Shown: one piece after another, positions 44,701-52,820 of the stretch
How the letters are laid out: each line of letters opens with the position of its first letter
How positions within the stretch are numbered: the first letter of the stretch is position 1
Assembly (NCBI RefSeq): GCF_006874425.1
Contig: NZ_VIJZ01000002.1
Location: 62,001 to 126,000 of the forward strand
Direction: 5' to 3'
Source of the DNA: Paenibacillus ottowii
GTDB lineage: Bacteria > Bacillota > Bacilli > Paenibacillales > Paenibacillaceae
DNA: 64,000 bases
The notes under the pieces: model-generated
Database searches by the model: none
What the model saw: only the letters and a program-made list of their open reading frames with translations
What the model was told of the DNA's origin: nothing
Made by a program: the position numbers and the translations under genes

Positions 44701-47125
44701 CTTTTGATACCTCATCTAACTGTTTCTTAATCTTTGTTTCTTTTTCTAATGATAAGTTTCCTACATTAAGGGACTGTTCTAACGACTTGTGAGCACTTAC
44801 CAATTTAGGTAGTAAATCAATTTGTCTCTGATATTGACTCATCATTTGTTGTGATGCGCCAATTTCATCTTTTAAAGACTGAATTCTCTCCCTACTCGCC
44901 TTTTCAGACTTTCCGCTTTGGAAGGCGTACAATGCAATAGCTCCTGCTATTAAGGATATTCCCGCTGTAGCTGCTGCTGTGGTTACTGTGGCTGCTGCTT
45001 GAGCGACGGATAGGGAATTGGTTGCTACTGTAGCGCCTTCCGTAGCTAATGTTAACGCTCCCTGTGCTACCGTAGCTCCTTCAGTTGCAGCAGTTCTCGA
45101 AACAGTCGCAAGGGTCGACCCTTGCGCAGAAACAATATTGACTTGATTAGCAGTAGTATTTGCTGATACAGCGACTGTTTCCGCTGTTTTTGCCGCTGTT
45201 AACACTTTGACTGCTTCAATCACATTAAAGATCGGACCACTCAATGCCTTATATGCAAGAAGTAATCCACCAATAGCTGCTGTCCCTTCAAATACTCCTG
45301 CCGGAACTTTGGTAAGCCCAATTAAAAGCTGATCAATTACATCCAATACATCTTTAATCATGCGTCGAAGCCCGTCGTCTCCTGCATTGTTGAATATCTC
45401 TAACAAAGAGGCTTTGGTCTGAGCAGCTTTTCTCTGAATCGTATCCATTTGAACTTTTAGATATTCCATTGTAGAACCAGTAGATCCAATAGAAGCAGCT
45501 GTACCTAACAAAATGTCTCCAGCGTTCAGTGAAGCGGCTAGTTTTGCATATTGATAAACGCCACGCGATATATCAGCGTAGGATTTCGTAAGGTCATAAT
45601 TTTTGTCGATTACTTTTGTCGATAACTCTAACAGGATGTCTTCTGCCCTTTTCCACTGCTCTGTACCATTTACAACTTCTTTTGTCTGAACTCCTAATCT
45701 CTCAATCTCTGCTACGGCTTTATCTGTACGAATTGTACCCAGGACTGTCTTCCACATGTTCCCCAAGTTTTCCCCGCTGAGAGCCGTGTTACGAACACCT
45801 GCTGAAATCAAGCCGTTCATAAAATCAAATGAAACGCCTGTTTCTGCCGCTATCTTACCTGTCCGTTCGAAGGCAGCTCCCAAGTCTCTCGCTGGTGCCA
45901 TCGTGTCATGGGCAACCTTGGACCAGGAATCCAGCACGCGACCACCAAGCACCATGGCATCGTTGCTGTCTTTAATCTGCACGCCATATTGAGCAAATGT
46001 GGACTCCATTGATTTAGTCGCGCCTTCAAGAGAAACCAAATCGACAGTCGAAAGCATCGTAGACTTACGCACCATTTCCTGAACTACGCCTGCGTCCTTA
46101 TACATCCGGCCCCAAAGACGTGCTGATTCGGTAACGTCCATAATTTCCGAACCAAGGTCATGCGCCGTTCGAATAAATTTGGTCGTCTGGTCATGAAGTT
46201 TTTCGGTGTTCATCACCATTTCTTTGGTGCCTTCGTTGTACTCCAAAAAATAGTGCTCATTGGTTTGGATATAACCCGCCATGTTGGACTCAATGCCAAC
46301 TAATCCCTCTTTAAGTGCCTCCTGCGTTTTATGCATAGCTGCATATGCTGTATTAAATACAAGGGCATGGGTAGCCATATCACCTACTCGGCTAATCCAG
46401 TTAGGAGTTGTATTAAAAGTCTGCTTCATTTGCGCTTCAGTTTGGCTTAAAGAGCGCCGGATCTTCTGTTCTTCCTGAAGGACTTTCTCACGAACTTGTG
46501 CCTCTTTTTGCTCCCTGGCACGTAATGCATTCATCCAAAACTTTTCGTAATCTTGTGCGTTCTTACGTGCCTGCTGTGCTTCTTTCTCTGCCAGTTGAGA
46601 TATCTTCATCCGTATGGACTGTTCTTCCATTAAGACACGTTCACGCGTCCTGTCGTCAGTCCCAGCCCCTGAGGCCTTTGCCGATCTCTGACCTGTCAAT
46701 GAAGCTTTATTCTGCAAAGCCTCCATACGCTTCAGGTGTTCGCGTTCCTGTTGTTCTATTGCGTCTTCACGCTTTTTTACAATGGCCTGCTGTGCTCTAA
46801 GCTTCTCGTCGGTTATCTTATTGGCCTGCTCCAATTGATTCTTCCGAGCAGTATTTAATTCTGCTTGTGCAGTGCGTTGCTTAACAAGAGCTTCGGATTC
46901 AGCGAGGATCTTCTTCCGTCTGTCTTCTGCACTCAAAGCAAACTTATCCGCACTACTGGCTAAGGATTTAAAATTCTTCTCACTTAGCCCCAGTTCAGAA
47001 TTTAAAACTTTAAAGGATTCAGCATTCGCCCTTGCTCCGTTGTCTATTACTTTGAAAGCAGGTAGTATCTTGGTGGTATCCAAGCTTATACGCGCACCTA
47101 CTACATCTTTACTTAAATCCGCCAC
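41708..47125 (-). CDS. Tail tape measure protein
   Basis: 1805 residues from the GTG at 47125, taken because AGAGGTGAG lies 7 bases upstream; the frame reads 21 codons farther, through the palindrome, without support. TP901-type features: STMLSTVDLVSLEGATKSME and AFERTGKIAAETGVSFDFMN, long coiled coils, and a central hydrophobic part (AGISLIAGAIALYAF). It sets tail length; with about 0.15 nm per residue the tail would be near 270 nm, long for a siphovirus. Confidence 0.95.
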   Translation of the reverse strand: MADLSKDVVGARISLDTTKILPAFKVIDNGARANAESFKVLNSELGLSEKNFKSLASSADKFALSAEDRRKKILAESEALVKQRTAQAELNTARKNQLEQANKITDEKLRAQQAIVKKREDAIEQQEREHLKRMEALQNKASLTGQRSAKASGAGTDDRTRERVLMEEQSIRMKISQLAEKEAQQARKNAQDYEKFWMNALRAREQKEAQVREKVLQEEQKIRRSLSQTEAQMKQTFNTTPNWISRVGDMATHALVFNTAYAAMHKTQEALKEGLVGIESNMAGYIQTNEHYFLEYNEGTKEMVMNTEKLHDQTTKFIRTAHDLGSEIMDVTESARLWGRMYKDAGVVQEMVRKSTMLSTVDLVSLEGATKSMESTFAQYGVQIKDSNDAMVLGGRVLDSWSKVAHDTMAPARDLGAAFERTGKIAAETGVSFDFMNGLISAGVRNTALSGENLGNMWKTVLGTIRTDKAVAEIERLGVQTKEVVNGTEQWKRAEDILLELSTKVIDKNYDLTKSYADISRGVYQYAKLAASLNAGDILLGTAASIGSTGSTMEYLKVQMDTIQRKAAQTKASLLEIFNNAGDDGLRRMIKDVLDVIDQLLIGLTKVPAGVFEGTAAIGGLLLAYKALSGPIFNVIEAVKVLTAAKTAETVAVSANTTANQVNIVSAQGSTLATVSRTAATEGATVAQGALTLATEGATVATNSLSVAQAAATVTTAAATAGISLIAGAIALYAFQSGKSEKASRERIQSLKDEIGASQQMMSQYQRQIDLLPKLVSAHKSLEQSLNVGNLSLEKETKIKKQLDEVSKALVITLGEEGAKRLSANNYDDSAVKKEIENLNKLIEKKREASRLTLLDQQSEIMRQQKANSEELAKAQEKLAATEAELNERIEKRMGTMKKEEQVKDAKEAVHALITENHKLSESLAETQVQLTQIAVDGFDQFSGNAGTAAESAKTQEEALADLREQIQGNGKAISEMNTVLDDLANKQSMNAEAAAELILKYPQLASEIYKTSEGWAFEKNALEVVRKAKIQKAIDDLKSEKASSLSTKLESDDRIAVYIKEAGAIKSLAELKARLNGVMAQSSLEVFNKQKELNNMTGVKSFLNAPFQNQLNQDKKNMEQSKKDIGEIYSGYEKDMKQYDTQINALTKLYNDPKFGVSSSGSKKSKGSGGKKGKSDTERAAEKAAKDASAARKDSYDNELDNFKYIAERNEWSVDQQIAGYKRLAQRHKQYLTEDKDAMKQWSRDVQKLNDSRFQEDVENLERRTERMRQANKQEIEMVKTSLDFYKKEQSKNYLLPANRREIAKQIYDLTAKYNELRYQNSEKWIDKETSKMEMAGQTQISILKMEYDAYMRMSKAKDRTAEQSFELQQKIYEKRKALEDEFLSDFQKRINYQKSMEAVSVSDQLNLWTKMQALYKEGSEQRMEIDVQVNDLKKQLLEDQKKAATEAAKKEKEVLEKTRDEEVKRIEAERDAFIEAQDAKIKAIDDLLAKMQTANEDEDYERAMAEKQARLALLQSAVGPEGIAERKQTEKDIEDMQREHNRTLAKRGLEDQKKKLQDEKAEREKDYNDQIEAAKQHYDQLAEKYDEYSDGVESKAEDLKNTQISKETEKNSEILRQLDQFIADYQAKMAEINATSLSASFDTGSSISEKDSDLARYNSNIDKWYSAGAAEKAKLHEENAALRNKYGIKKDTGKLQKFHSGGIVQGQKGAEVPVIAREGEMYLNGQQQSNLWKIINFKMPKLNFSMQDFSMPMASGGSNPQQISNQFVIKSGDTYIEDESAAKVFWSERDNFVRRLQTRGGKS

Positions 47126-47146
47126 TTTGCTCACCTCTTCATAGGG

Positions 47147-47164
47147 TTCAGGAAACTTTTCCTG
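47147..47164. repeat. Dispersed palindrome, copy 2 (tape measure)
   Basis: TTCAGGAAACTTTTCCTG, 22 bases before the GTG start of the tape measure gene. Confidence 0.8.
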
Positions 47165-47174
47165 CCCTGAATAC

Positions 47175-47212
47175 AGAAAAAGAGGCATCCTGCATGATTG
47201 CGGATGCCTCTT
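47175..47212 (-). terminator. Terminator between tail chaperone and tape measure genes
   Basis: AAGAGGCATCC / GGATGCCTCTT followed by TTTCTG on the minus strand. A stop inside the late operon would reduce tape measure expression or need read-through. Confidence 0.7.
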
Positions 47213-47215
47213 AAT

Positions 47216-47503
47216 TTACTTGGCGAAGAAACCAAGATCAGATAATGTCTTAACCTTCTTCGGCTTTTTGTTTTCAACATTGCCACCGTGAAGAATGATT
47301 TCAAATTCCCGGTTTCTGTTCTTGGCCTTCATGAGCGCTCTAATTTTTGGAATAGTCATATTAGGCCATTCGGAATCTGATATTCCATTACTGATACACA
47401 AGGCCCAAAGTTCTAACCAGTCGGTTTCATGATCATTTTCAACTGAATCCATTTCGTCCGGTTCTTCCTCATCATTCTCTTCCTGGTCTGGAGGAAACGA
47501 CTC
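47216..47503 (-). CDS. Tail assembly chaperone extension (T part, by +1 frameshift)
   Basis: The frame is open from just before the TGA of the upstream chaperone and reads ESFPPDQEENDEEEPDEMDS, then DWLELWALCISNGISDSEWP. The ATG at 47452 has no ribosome site and lies inside this acidic linker. The arrangement is that of the G/T tail chaperone pair, where part of the ribosomes shift frame to make a fusion. Here the shift has to be +1, at TTC TGA. Confidence 0.65.
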   Translation of the reverse strand, partial: ESFPPDQEENDEEEPDEMDSVENDHETDWLELWALCISNGISDSEWPNMTIPKIRALMKAKNRNREFEIILHGGNVENKKPKKVKTLSDLGFFAK

Positions 47504-47843
47504 AGAATAGAAATCGGTCTAATAGTTTGTCCAGTTCTTCAATACCGTCCTGGTCAATCTGTTCATACTCTTCTTCAGTTATTTCTTCAACCAGAACAAG
47601 GTTAAATACCTTTTTGTACGTATCCTCTACTTTAGGCCAGTCAACCGCTTCCCGGTCTTCGGTAGCCTCCCACTTTTTCCGGCCTATCGAAAAGGAAAAC
47701 TTGTGTACTACACCATCCATCTCTTCACGAACCTGACGGATCAATGCAATTGTTCCAATCTTCACGTGCTTTTTGATGCCCTCTGCCAATCGAATTTCAG
47801 TTCCGATGTTAAGCGTTTTATCCAATTGTTTGTCTGTACTCAT
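47502..47843 (-). CDS. Tail assembly chaperone (G part)
   Basis: 113 residues located between the tail tube and tape measure genes. MSTDKQLDKTLNIGTEIRLA, then WPKVEDTYKKVFNLVLVEEI; ends DKLLDRFLF. The location is diagnostic for the chaperone that holds the tape measure protein during tail assembly. AGGAGGA precedes the ATG. Confidence 0.75.
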   Translation of the reverse strand: MSTDKQLDKTLNIGTEIRLAEGIKKHVKIGTIALIRQVREEMDGVVHKFSFSIGRKKWEATEDREAVDWPKVEDTYKKVFNLVLVEEITEEEYEQIDQDGIEELDKLLDRFLF

Positions 47844-47867
47844 TAAATTTCCTCCTCAATGTATGTA

Positions 47868-47893
47868 GCCCCCTAGCGCTCTGGTAGGGGGTT
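47868..47893 (-). terminator. Hairpin after the tail tube gene
   Basis: AACCCCCTA / TAGGGGGCT with a short loop, 15 bases past the stop. No T run, so perhaps an mRNA end-stabilising stem rather than a full terminator. Confidence 0.45.
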
Positions 47894-47907
47894 GGGTTAG
47901 TGATTAA

Positions 47908-48696
47908 TTAGATACCGAAAATGATTTCCACTGCATATCCGTTAGGGTTTTCCGGCGTGATATCCGGTTCCATAATCTCCAGCGCCAATGTGTTAGTGGT
48001 TGGCTTTTTGCGTTCTTGGGACACGTCCAAAGTTCCGCCCCCGAGGGCCTTCCAAATAGTGAGCTGGCAAGGGACTTCTTTACCGTTCCGATCATCGGTT
48101 AAGGAAAAACGGTGTACCAGCTTAAATGGTTTCGGACGGCGTTTACCGCTTAAACTACTTCTTGTAGCATTCTCTTTTGACCATTTGAACGTAACGGTTA
48201 TTAACTTCCCTTCGTTTGCAACATCAGATGTAATTTTTCCATCAGATGTAATTACGTACTGTTCTGCTGTTGGAGTGGAAGCAACACGAGTCAGTTCAGT
48301 AAGTTCTCCTGTGTCAGTGTCTTTTAAGTAAACGCGGTCACTCTTATCAACAAAGGTTCCATTATACTTCGTCGGAGCCTTTAATTTATAGCCATCAGTA
48401 GCGGTCAAAAATCCTTGCTCTACCTCATCAAATTGAACTGTGCCTTTTTCTGATTCAGCCCCTTGAGACAACTCAGCCAAAATATCAGAGTAACGAGGAA
48501 CTTCCATAGAGGCCTTATCCCCTAAATCCTTAGCAGTGTAGTGGAATGCATATCCACTATCGCCGCCCATTACTTTGTCCCAATCAAACTGCAATTGCAA
48601 AGTGACTTTAGTGATTTTATCATCAAGAAACTTAAGCCTTCCGCCTTCTTCATAAACCTGTGCTGACCCCACACCATCAAATACTAAAGGTTGCAT
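47908..48696 (-). CDS. Major tail tube protein
   Basis: 262 residues, beta-rich, MQPLVFDGVGSAQVYEEGGR, then FDWDKVMGGDSGYAFHYTAK and HRFSLTDDRNGKEVPCQLTI. Size and position before the chaperones fit the tail tube protein of siphoviruses. AAGGAGGATG precedes the ATG, as expected for a highly made protein, with terminators on each side. Confidence 0.8.
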   Translation of the reverse strand: MQPLVFDGVGSAQVYEEGGRLKFLDDKITKVTLQLQFDWDKVMGGDSGYAFHYTAKDLGDKASMEVPRYSDILAELSQGAESEKGTVQFDEVEQGFLTATDGYKLKAPTKYNGTFVDKSDRVYLKDTDTGELTELTRVASTPTAEQYVITSDGKITSDVANEGKLITVTFKWSKENATRSSLSGKRRPKPFKLVHRFSLTDDRNGKEVPCQLTIWKALGGGTLDVSQERKKPTTNTLALEIMEPDITPENPNGYAVEIIFGI

Positions 48697-48724
48697 AAAG
48701 TTTCATCCTCCTTATGTGAACATA

Positions 48725-48752
48725 AAAAACTGGTCAGATTATTTGACCAGTT
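48725..48752 (-). terminator. Terminator before the tail tube gene
   Basis: AACTGGTCA / TGACCAGTT followed by TTTTATG on the minus strand; it includes the last codons of the 48739 gene. Confidence 0.75.
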
Positions 48753-49185
48753 CCCATAAACGCTTATCAATTTCTGCAATGCGACTGTACTCTTTGGTTA
48801 GCTTGTAACCCTGTTTTGGATTCCAGACCCCCATGATACCCAACCCTTTAGCAAGCGCGATTTTTTCAGCAATCAGCGTATCCCATTCGGTAGGTTCTGG
48901 TTTAGGAGGATTAGGTTGAGTCCAATTCAATTCGGTTTCATAAGTTGTACCAGCAAGAGTAACAACATTAAATTTGTACTTCTTGGTTGCATTTGCTTCA
49001 CTAAACCATAGAGTTTCCTGATCATCCGGTTCAATTTTAACCCCATCTTTTTCAATACTGGATACGTTGGTTTTAGCCAAAGAAACTCGCTTTTGTGCTG
49101 AATCCAGCAGCTCATATTCAACGTGGTTAACACCATTGTGATCACCGGATCTCCCGGTTGCTTTCCATACAGCTGCTTCTGCCAT
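48739..49185 (-). CDS. Phage structural protein, unknown
   Basis: 148 residues from ATG 49185 (GAGGTG 6 bases upstream). A beta-sandwich-like first part (AEAAVWKATGRSGDHNGVNH, NVVTLAGTTYETELNWTQPN) and a helical end (EIDKRLWELVK). In the neck/tail operon between the tail completion and tail tube genes; role unknown. Confidence 0.6.
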   Translation of the reverse strand: MAEAAVWKATGRSGDHNGVNHVEYELLDSAQKRVSLAKTNVSSIEKDGVKIEPDDQETLWFSEANATKKYKFNVVTLAGTTYETELNWTQPNPPKPEPTEWDTLIAEKIALAKGLGIMGVWNPKQGYKLTKEYSRIAEIDKRLWELVK

Positions 49186-49195
49186 TCTGCTCACC

Positions 49196-49630
49196 TCAAT
49201 TCATTCTCAAGTAATCAACATCGAAAATTGCTTTGTACCCCTTGGCCCCTTGGATGCCAGTAGCAAAATCTGAGTCATAGGATAGCACACAAAGATAGGA
49301 CATAACCCCCTGTGCAAACAACCTTTTTTCGTGCAAGGTTTTGAAAGCTCTTTCAAATAGAAGCTTTGCCTCATATGCTGTCTTACCATAAAAGTCGATA
49401 CAGAACTTACCTTCGAACACCAGTGGATTAGTGGCATATCGTCCCGGCATGACATATTGGCAGATATGTGGAACTGTATCCTTAGAAACCGTTATCTCAG
49501 GCTCCATGCCTTTCGTAAATCGCTTTACGATATCAGCAGAGGGTGATGAAGGAGTAAGCTTCAGCATGCTCATGAGTTCCGAATCTGCTTTTAAAGCATT
49601 CTGAACAGCATCAATAAGTTGTAGGCTCAC
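49196..49630 (-). CDS. Tail completion (terminator) protein-like
   Basis: 144 residues, SLQLIDAVQNALKADSELMS and FCIDFYGKTAYEAKLLFERA. Position after the head-tail connector genes and fold hints match the tail terminator group that caps the tail tube. Overlaps the next upstream gene by four bases. Confidence 0.6.
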   Translation of the reverse strand: MSLQLIDAVQNALKADSELMSMLKLTPSSPSADIVKRFTKGMEPEITVSKDTVPHICQYVMPGRYATNPLVFEGKFCIDFYGKTAYEAKLLFERAFKTLHEKRLFAQGVMSYLCVLSYDSDFATGIQGAKGYKAIFDVDYLRMN

Positions 49631-50205
49631 TCCTTTACCTCCTTGAAGTATCTGTGATAAGGAAATTCAGTGATCACTCGGCTGATACCGTCCAAAATCC
49701 GTTTTCGGTTGGACTGGATTGCAATACGTAAAAAGTAGGTTGGAGGTGTGGCCCTAAATGAAGGATCAATATCACCGCGCTCCGCAAGCTCCTCCAAATC
49801 TACTCCAGCATATCCCCCACCTGATTCCTTCATGGTACCGTCAATCGCTCGGTACTTTCCACGGGAACGACCTACAATAATACGATCACCTTTGGACCTC
49901 AGTCGGTTCCATGCTTCACTATTCATGTAGGTTATTAAACCGGGATTTTGGCTGCTGTCTGCCATCTTGGAGCCTTTACCGAATTGTTCAAGCCACGCCT
50001 GCCAGTAATCCGCTGTAATGTCGCCTGAAATCATTTGATTAGCAAGCACGAACATGTGCATCTCCAAATGGTCCCGAACTGCCGGATAGTACCGTATGCC
50101 GCTTTTGGCTGTCAGCATGACCAGTTTCGTTAGCCCGGTAATTTCAACAGCGAGCTTATTCTCCAGATCCTTTGCCGCTTTCGCTGAATCATACCCTGTA
50201 ATCAT
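49627..50205 (-). CDS. HK97 gp10-like neck protein
   Basis: 192 residues, helical start with SAKAAKDLENKLAVEITGLT and beta part (GRSRGKYRAIDGTMKESGGG). Fits the connector protein between the head-tail adaptor and tail completion proteins. Overlaps neighbours by four bases each side (ATGA type coupling). Confidence 0.6.
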   Translation of the reverse strand: MITGYDSAKAAKDLENKLAVEITGLTKLVMLTAKSGIRYYPAVRDHLEMHMFVLANQMISGDITADYWQAWLEQFGKGSKMADSSQNPGLITYMNSEAWNRLRSKGDRIIVGRSRGKYRAIDGTMKESGGGYAGVDLEELAERGDIDPSFRATPPTYFLRIAIQSNRKRILDGISRVITEFPYHRYFKEVKE

Positions 50206-50777
50206 CGGCGGTCCTCTGAAAGCTGAACATGCAGCAAGTTAGGATACTTGATCCTATCTACCACATCTACCTGGTATGTCTTCCCGCCCATTACAATCCG
50301 GTCAGGCGCGGATAGACTTGAGTCTTGAGGGTCTCTTACATCGACTGTCGTCTGTAACTGCAAGGTAAACACGGTACTCGGCAGCAAGCCCGGCTCCTGT
50401 TGTCGCAATTGTGCTGTGACATACAGTGCAGAACAAACAACATCAGCAGCGACCGACGTGAATTCCGCATCGCCCACCGGATTATCATTTGCATCGTAAG
50501 CTTGCTGGTATCTTTGCACCTCTACCACAGCGTTCGTTTTAACCAAAGAACAGTATTTGTCCTGATCTACCGTTTTCCTTAAGGTTAGGACGAGAAACCT
50601 GTCCTCTGCCTGTACCAAGGAACCACGATTAACGAGTGATTCAGATGAGAATACACCGTTATAGACGTATTCTTTGCCCATTACAGTCGTCGCTTTGGTT
50701 TCCCTTGATAGAATCACTACATCTTCGTTTCCGTCCACCACACACGGCGTATGGCGGTGTAAGAACTCATAGAACAA
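50202..50777 (-). CDS. Head-tail adaptor (stopper-like) protein
   Basis: 191 residues, beta-rich; TVDVRDPQDSSLSAPDRIVM then GGKTYQVDVVDRIKYPNLLH is the closing strand pattern of head closure proteins. Between the gp6-like connector and the neck protein. Confidence 0.6.
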   Translation of the reverse strand: MFYEFLHRHTPCVVDGNEDVVILSRETKATTVMGKEYVYNGVFSSESLVNRGSLVQAEDRFLVLTLRKTVDQDKYCSLVKTNAVVEVQRYQQAYDANDNPVGDAEFTSVAADVVCSALYVTAQLRQQEPGLLPSTVFTLQLQTTVDVRDPQDSSLSAPDRIVMGGKTYQVDVVDRIKYPNLLHVQLSEDRR

Positions 50778-50787
50778 CTTTCATCAC

Positions 50788-51354
50788 CTACCTAAATGAC
50801 CTATGTTCAAACTCAGACAGAAGATCGGCTATTTCTGGCGTGATCATACTGTTGCCGAAGTATTCAATGTTTAAGTCGAAGTCCTTCTTCGATTTCACGT
50901 TGGTGTTCGGGTTCCCAGCTAACTGCCCTATGATCAGTCCACATGCCACCTTGACCTTATCAGGTATAGTCTCCCAACCACTGGTATACGTCACTTCTAG
51001 CTCTGCATACGCTGAACCGAAAGAAGAATAACCGCACCAGACTGTACCAATATCCTTGTCTATATCAATTGTGCCGATATCAGCGATTGTTTCGAATCCT
51101 GGCGGACCAAAGAAATTACCCATCAATCCCTGCTTCAGCCTGCCCTTTACCTCCTTCACCTCTACAACCGGGTAATAAGACAAATGCCCTCGCTGCTGAT
51201 CGGTAAGCGGTATACGCTCGGTATATGTTGTAACTCCGATCTCACGTTTGCACCGTCCATCAATTACGGCTGATGCTCTGAGAATAAGTGGAGTAGTTAA
51301 TTTGATCCCTACCGGAACGAAGTCAGAATCCGTTAACTCAAGATACTGACTCAT
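50788..51354 (-). CDS. Head-tail connector, gp6-like
   Basis: 188 residues. AELEVTYTSGWETIPDKVKV, then ACGLIIGQLAGNPN is the familiar phrase of gp6-like connector proteins that bind below the portal. Overlaps the FIVAR-like gene by four bases. Confidence 0.7.
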   Translation of the reverse strand: MSQYLELTDSDFVPVGIKLTTPLILRASAVIDGRCKREIGVTTYTERIPLTDQQRGHLSYYPVVEVKEVKGRLKQGLMGNFFGPPGFETIADIGTIDIDKDIGTVWCGYSSFGSAYAELEVTYTSGWETIPDKVKVACGLIIGQLAGNPNTNVKSKKDFDLNIEYFGNSMITPEIADLLSEFEHRSFR

Positions 51355-51758
51355 TCTACATAGCCAGCATCAGCAAGCTCGTCTGCCAGTTCATCCGGTA
51401 ACTGTGCTTCGCCATCCACAAAGTTAACAACCCCATTTTTAAAATGAATCGTGTGAGCCCCCTTTCGCTGGCTTGGTGTACCACGAAGCGTAACTTTTCG
51501 GACCGCTGGAATTCTCGTAGCAAGAAAAGAACTACGTGCATCATTCAGCGCCGTTGTTTGAGCGTCGAACTGGCTCGGCTCTGCGCCTTCAGTGCTAACC
51601 AGTACCTCTGCCGCTGCAACAGTTGCCTTGAACACATCTACCGATTGTTGAGGGTATTGCCCTCCGCTCTCTCCAATCTCAGCTTGATCCAACAATGTAG
51701 TGCTTTCAGCAATTGCATCTTTCAGCTTATCTAGATTCGATTTTGCCAACTGAATCAT
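51351..51758 (-). CDS. Head-region protein with FIVAR-like helices
   Basis: 135 residues. Residues 8-78 look like one FIVAR unit (LKDAIAESTTLLDQAEIGES, QFDAQTTALNDARSSFLATR), a helical module normally found on surface proteins of Gram-positives. A short beta C-terminus (IHFKNGVVNFVDGEAQLPDE) follows. Next to the capsid gene; could be a head decoration or connector part (inference). Confidence 0.55.
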   Translation of the reverse strand: MIQLAKSNLDKLKDAIAESTTLLDQAEIGESGGQYPQQSVDVFKATVAAAEVLVSTEGAEPSQFDAQTTALNDARSSFLATRIPAVRKVTLRGTPSQRKGAHTIHFKNGVVNFVDGEAQLPDELADELADAGYVE

Positions 51759-51767
51759 CTCCTCTCA

Positions 51768-51797
51768 AAATGAAAAGAGACGGTCACATTAACCGTC
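51768..51797 (-). terminator. Partial terminator after the capsid gene
   Basis: GACGGT / ACCGTC stem then TCTTTTCATTTT on the minus strand, 19 bases past the capsid stop. Confidence 0.6.
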
Positions 51798-51815
51798 CCC
51801 TGACTTTAAAATTTA

Positions 51816-52817
51816 TTAGGATACCGCCGTGATCGTCGGACGCTCAATTGTGCCGTAAGCATGTGCGTAACTTGGACCTTTGGCTACTGGAGCGCCATAT
51901 TTGATACCTACGTACTGTTCTTGGAGGTTCGACGTTGTACCCAATTGAAAGAGATAGATGCCCTTCTCACCAACATAGTGATACTCAATCATAGGCTCTG
52001 TGACGATGGCAATTCCGTAGTCAGTGTTTGTCGCCGTTTTTGCATTAACTGTTGAAGGAATAAACGGCTCTGGAATGATCGGCAGCAGACCTGCGGCCGT
52101 CATAATAGCCAACACTTCTAAGCCAGCCACCGTTGTTTTCTTGAGGTTGCTGATTTGCGTTTCATTGTTGGCAGCATTCCGTTCTTCTTCCTCCAGATAG
52201 TGATGTGCGATAGGGTGAATGTATATAGCCGTTGGCATAAGTTCGTACAGTTCACTCGCCACCATCGCAGCTACCTTGGCCCGAATAGCAGATACAATTG
52301 AAGCCGTTGCCCCAACTGTGAATGTGTTCGTAATCTGACTTGCAAGTCCTACATATTGTAAGGTTGTAGGTACAGCCAAACCAGTGTCATTACCTCTCCA
52401 AAGTGCTTTACCATGCGTAAGTCCAATGGCATTCAGCATGTCGTTCAGATCCTTGGCTTTCAATTCAGGAAAGTTGTTTTGTTGCTGACCCAGCGTTACA
52501 TCATAATGTCCAAAGTTAACTTGGTTCGTAAGAGCTTTGATCTTCACACCATGAGGTGTACGTTGATTGCTGCTTGCTGTAGCGGAAGGGTTACGCGGAT
52601 CAATGAACGCGCCGCCATTCACAGTATTCTGTTCATAATAAGTAGAAATATCACCTGTTGCTGGTACATAATTCAAGCGTCCATCCAAAATAGATGTTCG
52701 ACGTAGTACATCCGTAATTTCCTTCTGAAAATCGTCTGTGATAATTGCCCCTGGCCCCTGAAACTGAGCTGCCGCAGCAACCGAAACAAATTGAGCTACT
52801 CCAACACGGTTATTCAT
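51816..52817 (-). CDS. Major capsid protein
   Basis: 333 residues: ITDDFQKEITDVLRRTSILD, GHYDVTLGQQQNNFPELKAK and the ending GIKYGAPVAKGPSYAHAYGT. It follows the protease/scaffold gene by three bases, and its size and position fit an HK97-fold shell protein. No cut site was identified. Confidence 0.85.
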   Translation of the reverse strand: MNNRVGVAQFVSVAAAAQFQGPGAIITDDFQKEITDVLRRTSILDGRLNYVPATGDISTYYEQNTVNGGAFIDPRNPSATASSNQRTPHGVKIKALTNQVNFGHYDVTLGQQQNNFPELKAKDLNDMLNAIGLTHGKALWRGNDTGLAVPTTLQYVGLASQITNTFTVGATASIVSAIRAKVAAMVASELYELMPTAIYIHPIAHHYLEEEERNAANNETQISNLKKTTVAGLEVLAIMTAAGLLPIIPEPFIPSTVNAKTATNTDYGIAIVTEPMIEYHYVGEKGIYLFQLGTTSNLQEQYVGIKYGAPVAKGPSYAHAYGTIERPTITAVS

Positions 52818-52820
52818 GTA

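Noticed and set aside
47216-47452. Independent 78-residue gene starting at the ATG 47452
   Set aside because: No ribosome site, and the open frame extends upstream to the chaperone stop, which fits a frameshift product better.
52413-52706. Plus-strand frames inside the late genes
   Set aside because: All long plus-strand frames between 36 and 59 kb lie opposite well-supported structural genes and lack ribosome sites.
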